64,000 nucleotides of DNA from Sphaerisporangium corydalis (lineage in GTDB: Bacteria; Actinomycetota; Actinomycetes; Streptosporangiales; Streptosporangiaceae): the NCBI RefSeq assembly GCF_025506355.1, contig NZ_JANZYP010000033.1, positions 33,141-97,140 of the forward strand, written 5' to 3'. The position numbers and the translations under genes are program-made. The notes under the pieces were generated by a model. That model was not told where the DNA came from. It saw nothing but the letters and a program-made list of their open reading frames with translations, and searched no databases. Each line of letters starts with the position of its first letter. The stretch's first letter is position 1. Of the stretch, positions 51,713 to 59,578 are shown piece after piece.

Positions 51713-51781
51713 TCAGCCAAGCAGCGTGCCCAGGTAGTTGCTGTTCTTGCGAATCTTGATCTTGCTGGCGGTCTTCACCAT
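51713..51781 (-). CDS. 22-residue peptide, candidate precursor or scaffold
   Basis: An ATG-started 23-codon frame with an excellent ribosome binding site (GGAGGT seven bases upstream). It begins MVKTASK, is Lys/Arg-rich up to about residue 12 and ends NYLGTLLG. It stands alone between the two M29-like genes, which flank it within 68 and 160 bp, and a 13-bp-stem hairpin follows. No Cys is present, ruling out lanthipeptides or thiol crosslinks. It could be a ribosomal precursor, an amino-acid-carrying scaffold, or a translated leader. Its length is below usual gene-finder limits, so it could be overlooked. Confidence 0.7.
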   Translation of the reverse strand: MVKTASKIKIRKNSNYLGTLLG

Positions 51782-51849
51782 TAGAGCCACCTCCCTCCGT
51801 TGAATAGCAGGTACCCACGCGTGGTCGGGCGGCTTGTGCGGAGGGGGCT

Positions 51850-52926
51850 TCAGGAGACCCTGCGAAGCGCGATACGGTCTGATTCGTATCCGCCGGGGAC
51901 TCCGAGCACGACCTCTCCGGAATTGGTGTACACGGTGGTGTCTGGCGAGACGATGTCGAGATGGTATTGGGTGAACGGCGTCAGGCCGAGTCCCCAGTGC
52001 AGACATCCCTCTGTTCCGCCGTACGTCTCGTTCATGGCGTGGTTTCCAGGCAGGATGTCCAGGCTCGTGTTCATCGCGTGGCCCATTTCCCAGACGATGC
52101 GGTAACGCGAGTCGACATCGAACATCGAGTTCAACATGTCGACCGCGGAACGGGCACCCGGGGTGTGCGGCTGTATGTCGGTGATGATGCCGTTCTCGAC
52201 CTTCGCGACCACCGCGTGCAGATTGAGAGTGGCGAGCTGGAAATGGACGCGGGCCTGGTCGGCGCGGGAGAACGACGGGGTCCCGCTGTGCAGGATGGGG
52301 AAGCCGCGGAAGGCGATCGTCCCGTCGAGCGGCAGGTGCAGGTCCTCGCGGAAGTCGGTGATCTCTATCGGCAGGACGCTGATCTCTCCGGCCGGGACGA
52401 TCTGCTGGTCACCCCAGTCGAGCGGGCCGGCCTGCTGGTTCCACACCAGCTCGGGGTCGAGGTGCTGGAGGGTGGCCCTGGTGCCGTGCTTCTCGTCCAC
52501 GTAGACGAGCTGGTCGGTGCTCTCCAGCAGTTCGAAGAAACGGTCGGAAAAGCGTTCCTGCTCGTCCGGGGCGGTCTGCTCCATTACCTCCACGAAATGC
52601 TGGATGGCGTCCAGTGACGTCGGTGTGGAGTTACAGGCCATGCCCATTATCTTGCGCCGGCCGAGCAGTTCAGGAGGCGGCGACTCGAAGAACGAGAGCG
52701 GCGAGATGGCCAGAATGTGGGCGGGCTCGGGGACCCGGTCGGCGAGCAGGTCCTCGAAGCGCTCCCCCGTCCGGAAGGGGATGACGATGTAGTCCCGGTA
52801 ACCGCCGTTCCTGATGATCCTGATGTCGTCCTGCAATTCAGGGTTCGTCACCAGGCAGAAGACGCTGTCCTCCGCCTTTCCGAACTGGCGGAGCCGAGCC
52901 GGATCAATCTTGATTGTCGCGGTCAC
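51850..52926 (-). CDS. M29-like protein B, aminopeptidase/dioxygenase fold
   Basis: A 358-residue protein related to M29 leucyl aminopeptidases and NicX-type 2,5-dihydroxypyridine dioxygenases. Candidate metal ligands are in WEMGHAMNTS, NHAMNETYGG, CLHWGLG and the YHLDIV H-x-D pair, with a Glu in VPAGEISVLPIE. It could release residues from the adjacent peptide or oxidise a ring. The GTG at 52926 aligns with the start of its paralogue; an ATG at 52974 would add 16 residues. It is the first gene of the transcript containing the short peptide, and its DNA is slightly less GC-rich than neighbours. Confidence 0.72.
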   Translation of the reverse strand: MTATIKIDPARLRQFGKAEDSVFCLVTNPELQDDIRIIRNGGYRDYIVIPFRTGERFEDLLADRVPEPAHILAISPLSFFESPPPELLGRRKIMGMACNSTPTSLDAIQHFVEVMEQTAPDEQERFSDRFFELLESTDQLVYVDEKHGTRATLQHLDPELVWNQQAGPLDWGDQQIVPAGEISVLPIEITDFREDLHLPLDGTIAFRGFPILHSGTPSFSRADQARVHFQLATLNLHAVVAKVENGIITDIQPHTPGARSAVDMLNSMFDVDSRYRIVWEMGHAMNTSLDILPGNHAMNETYGGTEGCLHWGLGLTPFTQYHLDIVSPDTTVYTNSGEVVLGVPGGYESDRIALRRVS

Positions 52927-53182
52927 TGGGAAACACTCCAATCTGGAGGATTTCGATCTGGAGGCTTTGTGCACCTCGCTTGATACCGAGTCTGTGCGCC
53001 ACGTTGATGAGAGTCAATTGTGGTGAACCGTCTGGTTGGAGATGGCCCTATCAGTTTTCGTGATTTGTCATTTCGTGGATTATTTGAACGGCGATCCGGA
53101 TAAGAGCGGGGCCGTTCGGCCGGTATTCGGGCAGCATTCCGGCGGGCCCGGCCACCGGCCGGACCCCGCGTGGAGGAAGGGG
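52927..53182 (-). promoter_or_regulatory. AT-rich promoter region and terminator upstream of the M29 operon
   Basis: This 256-bp gap contains the AT-rich stretch near 53040-53110 expected of the M29-peptide operon promoter, with TTGACT at 52996-53018 region as a possible -35 element; no convincing -10 was found. At its far end CGGCCGGT (53117-53124) and ACCGGCCG (53154-53161) form an 8-bp stem with a 29-base loop, probably ending the aspartate kinase transcript. Confidence 0.5.
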
Positions 53183-54355
53183 TCAGCTCACGGGTTCTGG
53201 CGCGACCGAACGGGTCAGCAGGCCGCTCAACGGTGAGCGGGCCTTGCCTCCCGGAGGCTGCACGAACGAGGGATAGTGCATGAGGTGCCGGCGGCGGGCC
53301 TCCACCAGGAGGTCCCCCTCCAGCACGAGCAGGGATTCGGGGTCGCCGGCATCGCGGACGGTGGTGAGGAGACGCAGATCGGTCCGCGGTGACGCGGCCG
53401 CGCAGATGCGGTGAGCCGCGCCATGCGGGTCACCGCCGGGGATCACCAGATGCTTCACGCCCTCGAAGTCGAGGACGAGACCGTACATCCCAGGGTCCTC
53501 AAGCTGGGCCTCGGCCATCCGTGCCACCGCCTTGGCCAGCAGACGGTGGTCGGGGAAGGCCCACACGGCGCTGCGGGTGTCGGCGATGATCGCCGTCGGG
53601 CTCGCGGTCCCGGAGATGACGGTCCGCGAGGTCGCGTCCGGCGGGCAGGTACGGCAGATGATGGGCACCGCGTGCCGCTCGGCCATGTCGACGGCCCGTG
53701 GATGGAGCATCTTGGCGCCCGCGAGGCTCATCTGCTTGACGGTGGCGTAGCCCAGGTCGCTGATCATCCGCGCCTCGGGCAGCAAATAGGGATCAGCGGT
53801 GAAGACGCCGGGCACGTCGGAGAATATCTCGCAGGCTTCCGCGTTCAGAGAGACCGCGGCGGCCACGGCCGACAGGTCGGAGCTGTTGCGGCCCAGCGTG
53901 ACGACGGCGTTGTTCTCGTCGATCGCCTGACCGCCGGGCATGGTGATCACCGTGCAGGTGGCGAGCGCCGCCCACAGCGGCGCCGGGTCGATGCCGGTCA
54001 GCCGCGCGCCCTGGGGGGACCCCGACGCGGTCAGACCCTCCTGGCGCGCCTCGATCTGGCGGGCGTTGACGCCGATCTCACACAGCGCGGTCGCCAGCAG
54101 GACCGAGCTGACCGTGTCCGCCGTGATCAGGAGCGCGGCGGTGAGCGTGGCCGACGGCCGGGCGCTCAGGTCCCGCTGGGCGTTCTGCAGGTTGCCGGTG
54201 GTCCCGGACATCGCGCTCACGACGACGACGATCCGGCCGGCCTCGGGCAGCCGGTCGGCGATGTAGCGGGCGACCCGCTGATAGTCGCCCATGGTGATGA
54301 AACACGCTCCGCCGAACTTGAAGACCAGCGGCCGATCTGGCGACGGGCCGCTCAT
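53183..54355 (-). CDS. Aspartate kinase-like protein with altered substrate motifs
   Basis: A 390-residue amino-acid kinase. FKFGGACFITMGDYQRV replaces the usual KFGGTS, GRNSSDLSAVA replaces GRGGSDTT, while SDVPGVFTADPYLLPEAR and GAKMLHPRAVDMAE are kept. A C-terminal ACT region is present but divergent. It would make aspartyl phosphate for the dehydrogenase encoded next, giving aspartate semialdehyde. The ATG overlaps the dehydrogenase stop as ATGA. The changed motif suggests loss of feedback control or a shifted substrate, so it is a pathway copy, not the housekeeping enzyme. Confidence 0.83.
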   Translation of the reverse strand: MSGPSPDRPLVFKFGGACFITMGDYQRVARYIADRLPEAGRIVVVVSAMSGTTGNLQNAQRDLSARPSATLTAALLITADTVSSVLLATALCEIGVNARQIEARQEGLTASGSPQGARLTGIDPAPLWAALATCTVITMPGGQAIDENNAVVTLGRNSSDLSAVAAAVSLNAEACEIFSDVPGVFTADPYLLPEARMISDLGYATVKQMSLAGAKMLHPRAVDMAERHAVPIICRTCPPDATSRTVISGTASPTAIIADTRSAVWAFPDHRLLAKAVARMAEAQLEDPGMYGLVLDFEGVKHLVIPGGDPHGAAHRICAAASPRTDLRLLTTVRDAGDPESLLVLEGDLLVEARRRHLMHYPSFVQPPGGKARSPLSGLLTRSVAPEPVS

Positions 54356-55401
54356 CGGTCCAGCCAGCCGTACCCCTGCGCGGTCCGCATGATGTCGAAG
54401 GCGTTGAGCGCGGCGCCGACCCAGAGGTTGTCCGCGACGATCCACAGCCACAGGGCGCGTGGATCGGCGGTGTCGGCCCGGACCCGGCCCACGTGCACCA
54501 GGGCCCGGCCCTCGGCGCCCGAGTTCTCCACCAGGCGGGGGGTGGGGTAGGGCGGGTCGTCGCCGGACTTGTAGAAGCGGATGCCCGGGGTGCCGGCGAG
54601 CGCCTCCTCGGCCTCGGCGATGGGCACCTGGCGTCCCAGTTCCACCCAGACGGCTTCGGCGTGGCAGTGGAAGATCGGCGCCCGTACCGCCGTCACGCTC
54701 ACCGGCAGGTCGGTGAGTCCCATGATCTTCCCGGGCTCCCGGCCGAGCTTCTCCTCTTCGTGCGCCGATCCGTGCTCGTTCAGGCCGCCGATCTGCGGCA
54801 CCAGGTCGAAGGCGAGCGGTGGGCCGAACCGGCCGGACGCGAGGGTGTCCGCCCCGTCGAGGAGCCGGCGGCTGTCCCGTGCCAGCTCGGCCAGCCCCTG
54901 GATGCCGCCGCCTGACGCCGCCTGGTAAGTGGTGAGGATGACGCGGCGCAGGCCGGCGAGCTCGTGCAGCGGCGCGAGCGCCCGGACGAGCTGGATGGTC
55001 GAGCAGTTGGGGTTGGCGATCAGGTTCACCGGAGGGCGGTGGGCGAGCGACGCGGGGTTCACCTGCGGGACGACGAGGGGCACGTCGTCGCGGAGCCGGA
55101 ACGCCGAGCTGTTGTCGATCACCAGGGAGCCGGCCTTGGCGACCTTCTCCGCGGCCTGCCTGCTGACCTCCACACCGGCCGCGAAGAACGTGACGCTGAC
55201 GTCGCCGAAGTCGACGTCGTCCAGGGTCCGTACCGGTTCGATGCCCGACCCGAGCCCGAGTTGTGCCCCAAGGTCGGTCCCGGCGGACCGGGCGGACGCG
55301 ATCGGGACGATCGTGGTCGAGGCCGCTTCGGAGCGGCTGATCAAGGTGAGAAGCTCACGCCCGACCGCTCCGGTGGCTCCGACGACCGCTATGCGCGGCA
55401 T
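54352..55401 (-). CDS. asd: Aspartate-semialdehyde dehydrogenase
   Basis: A 349-residue NADPH-dependent dehydrogenase. RIAVVGATGAVGRELL binds the cofactor, the active-site Cys lies in NPNCSTIQ, and PIFHCHAEAVWVEL carries the basic substrate-binding residues. It reduces aspartyl phosphate to aspartate 4-semialdehyde. AGAAGG before the ATG at 55401. Coupled to the aspartate kinase by ATGA overlap; the MFS gene precedes it by 40 bp. In a minus-strand cluster it probably supplies a semialdehyde precursor. Confidence 0.88.
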   Translation of the reverse strand: MPRIAVVGATGAVGRELLTLISRSEAASTTIVPIASARSAGTDLGAQLGLGSGIEPVRTLDDVDFGDVSVTFFAAGVEVSRQAAEKVAKAGSLVIDNSSAFRLRDDVPLVVPQVNPASLAHRPPVNLIANPNCSTIQLVRALAPLHELAGLRRVILTTYQAASGGGIQGLAELARDSRRLLDGADTLASGRFGPPLAFDLVPQIGGLNEHGSAHEEEKLGREPGKIMGLTDLPVSVTAVRAPIFHCHAEAVWVELGRQVPIAEAEEALAGTPGIRFYKSGDDPPYPTPRLVENSGAEGRALVHVGRVRADTADPRALWLWIVADNLWVGAALNAFDIMRTAQGYGWLDR

Positions 55402-55441
55402 GGCGTACCTTCTTCTGTATTGGGTTGTGGGGTTGAACGGT

Positions 55442-56665
55442 CTAGGAAGTGGTCTGCGGCAGCGCGGAGCCGGCGTCGGCCGCCGGCGCCGGGGCACGCG
55501 CGACCAGGGCCTCTCGCCCTCCGAGGGCCGCGATGGCGACCGCGAACCCGAGCAGGACCAGGAAGAGGACCGTGTAGCCCGACGACGAGATGATCGCGCC
55601 GGCGGCCAGCGGGAACGCCAGGATGGCGACCTCGAACATCAGCCCCACCAAGGGGAGCATCCGTGGCCGGTACTCTTCGGCGCTCGCGTTCACCGCGCCC
55701 GCCTGCACGGCCGGCAGGGTCAGCCCGTAGGTGACGCCGAGGGCGACCGAGGCCACGCCGTACAGCAGCGGGTTGCCGCCGACCACCAGGAACAGCAGCA
55801 CCGCGGCCACCAGCCCGGCGCTCGCGCCGGCCAGTACCAGCGGTGAGCTCGGGTCACGGAAGGCCCGGACGAGCACGAAGCGGGTGATGATCACCGAGAG
55901 CGTGTAGGCGATGTAGAAGACGTTGAACGACAGGCGTTCCTCTGCGGCGTAGGTCGTCTGGAAGCTGTTCATGGTGGTGAACAGGCACGCGCACAGCAGC
56001 ACGATCACCAGCGGGCCCACGGCCCGCGAGCGTGCGATCGCCAGGAGCGCCGGGATGAGCGGCGGCTCGGCCACGCGGACGCGGGCGGGGCGCAGCTCCG
56101 GCGAGCGGAGGTGCAGCGGGAGCACCATGAACGCGGACACGATGGAGATCAGCGCCGCGACGCGGAAGATCCCGGCGAAGTCCATGCCCATGCGCAGCAG
56201 GAGGTCGCCGACGACCGGGCCGAGCCCGAACCCCACCTGGACCATTCCCGTCGCGTAGCCGATGTACTTGCTCCGGCTGACGTCGTCGGACAGGTCGCTG
56301 ACCACCATGGGCGCCGTCGTGTACGCCACCGCCCACGTGGTGCCCAGCACCATGCCGAGGACGATGAGCGGCCAGGACATCGAGTTCGCGAAGGAGACGC
56401 CGAGGGCGGCCAGGGCGTAGGCGGCCGAGGCGAAACCGAGCAGGTAGTGCGGGGGGAACCGGCGCGGGTATCGGATGAGGATCCCGATCGCGATGGCCGC
56501 GGTGACCGTGCCCGCCGCCGAGATCAGGCCGAAGTCCGCTTCGTCCCCGTGCAGGCGCTCCTTGAGGAACAGCGGGAGCAGCAGGAGCATGCCGAACGAC
56601 GTCGAGACGCCGAGGGTGCCGCCGAGCAGTCCCAGCAGGGTTAATCGGTCGATGCCACGTTTCAC
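55442..56665 (-). CDS. MFS transporter
   Basis: A 407-residue 12-helix transporter. It starts at a GTG overlapping the CGNR regulator's stop as GTGA. LLPLFLKERLHGDEADFGLISAAGT and the central YIGYATGMVQVGFGLGPVVGD are typical exporter features. It is the second exporter of the locus and, being coupled to the regulator, probably gives resistance or product export. Confidence 0.87.
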   Translation of the reverse strand: MKRGIDRLTLLGLLGGTLGVSTSFGMLLLLPLFLKERLHGDEADFGLISAAGTVTAAIAIGILIRYPRRFPPHYLLGFASAAYALAALGVSFANSMSWPLIVLGMVLGTTWAVAYTTAPMVVSDLSDDVSRSKYIGYATGMVQVGFGLGPVVGDLLLRMGMDFAGIFRVAALISIVSAFMVLPLHLRSPELRPARVRVAEPPLIPALLAIARSRAVGPLVIVLLCACLFTTMNSFQTTYAAEERLSFNVFYIAYTLSVIITRFVLVRAFRDPSSPLVLAGASAGLVAAVLLFLVVGGNPLLYGVASVALGVTYGLTLPAVQAGAVNASAEEYRPRMLPLVGLMFEVAILAFPLAAGAIISSSGYTVLFLVLLGFAVAIAALGGREALVARAPAPAADAGSALPQTTS

Positions 56666-57339
56666 CGGAATGCTTCTCCCTCGGGCCGTTCGATGGACTC
56701 GCCTGGCCGTTCGCCGGCGATTCGTTCCGGCCCGCTTCGCCGTCGGTGACGGCGGACCTTTTCCAGGTTTCCGCAGCCGCCCATCGCGCACCAGCGGCGC
56801 CTGCCCGCGCCGGAGACGTCGACGAACAGCAACGAGCAGCCGTCGCCGGCGCACTCGCGTATCCGCTCGGCCTGTGGCCCGCCGAGCAGGTCGACGGCGT
56901 CACGGGCGACCTCCGACAGCGCGGCGGCCACCAGGTCGGGCGCCGTCCAGGTGATCGCCCGTGTCGCGGCGTCGAGTACCGGGACGAGCGGGGGGACGGC
57001 CGCGTGCGCGTTCAGCACCGCGACGTCGCCGGGGGCCGGTGCCGCGCCCCCGATGACGCTCCGCGCGCACCGGTAGATCGCTTCCCGCAGTTCCCTGGCG
57101 AGGATCAGCCGGTCGTCGTCCACCGGGGGCGGGCCGGCGAGCAGGCCGGCCTCTCCGAACCAGCGGGCGAGGTCGCCGGGGCCGCCCAGGCGTTCGATGG
57201 GCCGGCGGTGCCTGCCCCCCAGCGTCGCGGCGAGGTCGAGACTCCGCCGCCCGGACCTGAACCGGAAGTCCATCGCCGCGAGCTCCCGCGCCGAGACGCG
57301 GGGCGATGTGGGGGAGGAGATGCCGATCGATGTCTCCAT
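56662..57339 (-). CDS. CGNR zinc-finger transcriptional regulator
   Basis: A 225-residue protein with an N-terminal ABATE domain (SLDLAATLGGR, LARELREAIYRCA, NAHAAVPPL) and a C-terminal zinc finger CAGDGCSLLF...RRWCAMGGCGNLEKVRRH, a variant of CGNR. It binds DNA through the finger. The ATG at 57339 has a large inverted-repeat operator directly upstream, suggesting autoregulation of the operon regulator-MFS-asd-aspartate kinase. The ABATE domain may sense a product analogue. Confidence 0.87.
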   Translation of the reverse strand: METSIGISSPTSPRVSARELAAMDFRFRSGRRSLDLAATLGGRHRRPIERLGGPGDLARWFGEAGLLAGPPPVDDDRLILARELREAIYRCARSVIGGAAPAPGDVAVLNAHAAVPPLVPVLDAATRAITWTAPDLVAAALSEVARDAVDLLGGPQAERIRECAGDGCSLLFVDVSGAGRRRWCAMGGCGNLEKVRRHRRRSGPERIAGERPGESIERPEGEAFR

Positions 57340-57346
57340 GGCGTCA

Positions 57347-57399
57347 GTGTAACTACACCATGGGGTTACACAAGAGCTGTAACCATGACCAATGGTTAC
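57347..57399. promoter_or_regulatory. Two inverted repeats upstream of the CGNR operon
   Basis: GTGTAAC (57347-57353) pairs with GTTACAC (57365-57371), and GTAACCAT (57379-57386) pairs with ATGGTTAC (57392-57399). All four arms share a GTAAC half-site, and two of them read GTAACC. The array starts eight bases upstream of the CGNR start codon and lies between it and the DUF2817 stop at 57425. It is a likely operator of the CGNR protein. Confidence 0.8.
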
Positions 57400-57424
57400 G
57401 CATGCCGCAAGTCGGACTCCGGGC

Positions 57425-58534
57425 TCAGCCCTTAGCGAGGCCGGCGAACGCCTGGCGGAAGACCTCTTGCGCGCGCGTCCAGACGGCCTCGCGCCACTCG
57501 GGATCCGGTGGATAGAAGGCCTCCCGGATCGCCTGTTTGATCTCCTTGACATGACCGGCCTCCGGTTCGCTCTGCAGGTAGAGCCAGTTGTCGGCGCGCA
57601 GGGCGTCGAGCACCGCGATGCCGGGCAGGGTGCCGAACTCCAGCGTGATCGCGGTGAGTTGCTGATCCGCGTCGAGCTCGTCGGCGATCGAGCTGGCGGT
57701 GTTGCCGATGATCGGGGTGGAGCTGGAGGTGCCGTTCTCCGACTGGGTGAGCGCAGGGCCGTACCAGGAACGGGCCCTGGCGAGGGCGTCCTGGTCCCTG
57801 CCGCCACGGAAGATGGGCTCGCCGTAGCCTCGGGGGCCGAGCCCCGTGTGCAGGTCGATGTACGCGATCCGCCGGTCGCCGGCGAGGAAGTCGCGCGCGA
57901 TCGAGCGCAGCAGCCGGTGCGACCACACCGGCTCGGTCCCCCCGTAGAACAGGCCGTCGGGGTGCAGGTACTGCCCGCCCGTCACCGCCTCCTGGACGTA
58001 CCTGAGGCCGTGCTCCCCCGCGATCTTTCCCAGGGACCGGTCGGCCGCCCGCTGCTCCCGCCCGCCCCAGACGGCCGGGACGAGCGCCTCGTGCAGGGTG
58101 TCGTACACCGGATTGCGCGGCGGGTCGGAGTGGTCGACGAAGTTGCGGTTGAGGTCCACGTTGTCCTCGTTGACCCGCCGTTCGTGGGCGAACCCGTACG
58201 GGTTGAGCGCGTGCACCAGCAGCAGGCCGGTGCCCTCTGGCGCCTCCGCGAACAGTTCCTCGCGAAGGAACCCGACCTGGCACGCGGATCCGCAGAAGCC
58301 CTCGATGCCGTGGGTCCCCGACACCAGGGTCACGATGGGTCCGGACGCGCTTGGGGCGATCCAGGCGACGTCGGTGTACAGGTCCGCTCCGGAGGGGTCG
58401 CTGCCGTGGTCGTTGCGGAAGGAGGAGATCTCCGCGCCGGCCTGCCGGGCGGCGTCCAGGAAGTTCGACCGGGCGTCTGGGTAGCTCTGGGCGAAGTACG
58501 TCTGGGTGCGGGGGGAGGGCTGTGACATGTTCAC
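57425..58534 (-). CDS. DUF2817 family M14-like carboxypeptidase
   Basis: A 369-residue zinc-carboxypeptidase relative. SGTHGIEGF supplies the H-x-x-E metal ligands, IAYIDLHTGLGPRG the third His, and LTAITLEFGTLPG the catalytic Glu of the M14 fold. It starts at a GTG that overlaps the RraA-like gene's stop as GTGA (an ATG two codons later is the alternative). It probably trims an amide or amino acid from the product or precursor peptide. It may also act as a resistance hydrolase. Confidence 0.85.
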   Translation of the reverse strand: MNMSQPSPRTQTYFAQSYPDARSNFLDAARQAGAEISSFRNDHGSDPSGADLYTDVAWIAPSASGPIVTLVSGTHGIEGFCGSACQVGFLREELFAEAPEGTGLLLVHALNPYGFAHERRVNEDNVDLNRNFVDHSDPPRNPVYDTLHEALVPAVWGGREQRAADRSLGKIAGEHGLRYVQEAVTGGQYLHPDGLFYGGTEPVWSHRLLRSIARDFLAGDRRIAYIDLHTGLGPRGYGEPIFRGGRDQDALARARSWYGPALTQSENGTSSSTPIIGNTASSIADELDADQQLTAITLEFGTLPGIAVLDALRADNWLYLQSEPEAGHVKEIKQAIREAFYPPDPEWREAVWTRAQEVFRQAFAGLAKG

Positions 58535-59202
58535 CTACGGTCTGTGTCGGTCCGATTGGCCATGAGGTGGAGAGCGGTGGTGAGGTCGCCGGCCTCACGG
58601 ACCCGCGCGAGCATGTCCCGTTCCGCGGCGGCGATCTCCCGGGCCAGCGCGAGGACCCGGTCGGCGCGGTCGGCGGGGAAGAAGACCACGCCGTTGAGGT
58701 CGGCGGCCACCACCCATCCGGGGGACACCGGCCGCCCGGCGATGAGCACGTCCGCGCCGGCCCCGGCGAAGACCAGCCGCCCGCGCATGCCCGCGGGGTG
58801 CGTCCCGGCCGCGTACGTGGGGAACCGCATCTCGGCCAGGTCCGAGGTGTCGCGCACGGCGCCGTTCACCACCGCCGCGCGCACGCCGCTGAGCCCGGCG
58901 GCCGTCGCGAGCACCGTCCCCCAGCACTGCACGTCCGTACGGCCGCCGAGGTCCACGAGCATGACGTCGGCGCCGGCGAACGCCTCCACGAGCGAGTCGA
59001 ACGGAGCCCCGGCCCCCGGGACGAGGGTCACCGTTGAGACGGTGCCGACGATCGGCGCGCAGCCCTGGTACATGGGTTTGATCGAACCGGTGCGGACGGC
59101 GGGGATGTCGAGCCGGTCGCACGCGTCTGAGATGTCGCAGACGTCCGCGTCGTCGAACGGGCTCGAGAAAGGCCCGGCGTCGTAGAGCGCGCTGGTAGAC
59201 AT
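58531..59202 (-). CDS. RraA-like aldolase/regulator family protein
   Basis: A 223-residue member of the RraA/4-hydroxy-4-methyl-2-oxoglutarate aldolase family. DVCDISDACDRLDIPAVRTG, the ADVMLVDLGGRTDVQCWG region and AAVVNGAVRDTSDLAEM are typical. Enzymatic members cleave oxaloacetate-like or hydroxy-oxo acids with a metal; others inhibit RNase E. Given the locus I favour the aldolase/decarboxylase role. AGGGGAATTG precedes the ATG. It heads a two-gene operon. Confidence 0.85.
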   Translation of the reverse strand: MSTSALYDAGPFSSPFDDADVCDISDACDRLDIPAVRTGSIKPMYQGCAPIVGTVSTVTLVPGAGAPFDSLVEAFAGADVMLVDLGGRTDVQCWGTVLATAAGLSGVRAAVVNGAVRDTSDLAEMRFPTYAAGTHPAGMRGRLVFAGAGADVLIAGRPVSPGWVVAADLNGVVFFPADRADRVLALAREIAAAERDMLARVREAGDLTTALHLMANRTDTDRR

Positions 59203-59523
59203 GGCACCAATTCCCCTGGTTGATCCCGGTTCCGTGAATTCAGTACCGGATGGCTGATCTCTTCATATTGGGTCTTGGCATGCTGGTGGAGTGGGACGTT
59301 GAGCCGTCTCTCTCAGTCAGGGGCAGCCTGGAGAGGATGGAAAGCGGCAAAAGCAGAAGAGGAAATCACTGACTTCGATGGCAGGCCCATCGGTCGGGCG
59401 GGGTGCCCTGTTCCGACCGGACCGAATGGGGGGACGGCGCGAAAGCGCGGTCCGCGCGAAGGCGTCATTCCGCGAGGGGTGGTCCGCGCGAAGGCGGTTT
59501 CCGGGAGGCGCCGGGCACGCCGA
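59203..59523. other. Non-coding gap between the RraA operon and the NRPS/MbtH operon
   Basis: No gene is seen. The part near 59203-59290 should contain the RraA promoter, though no clear box pair is visible. A 16-bp direct repeat GGTCCGCGCGAAGGCG occurs at 59449-59464 and 59481-59496. Sequence beyond is GC-rich and unassigned. Confidence 0.5.
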
Positions 59524-59559
59524 CGGCCGCCGGGCGCCTGTGGGGGCGCCGGGCGGCCG
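59524..59559 (-). terminator. Strong hairpin terminator after the MbtH gene
   Basis: Arms of 15 bases, 59524-59538 and 59545-59559, with one mismatch and a six-base loop, 20 bases beyond the MbtH stop. It separates the NRPS transcript from the RraA operon. Confidence 0.85.
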
Positions 59560-59578
59560 TTCGGAGATCAGCCTTCGG

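Noticed and set aside
51713..52006. Longer 97-residue version of the short peptide
   Set aside because: The upstream codons lack a ribosome binding site and overlap the end of the M29-like gene, while the GGAGGT stands exactly before the inner ATG.
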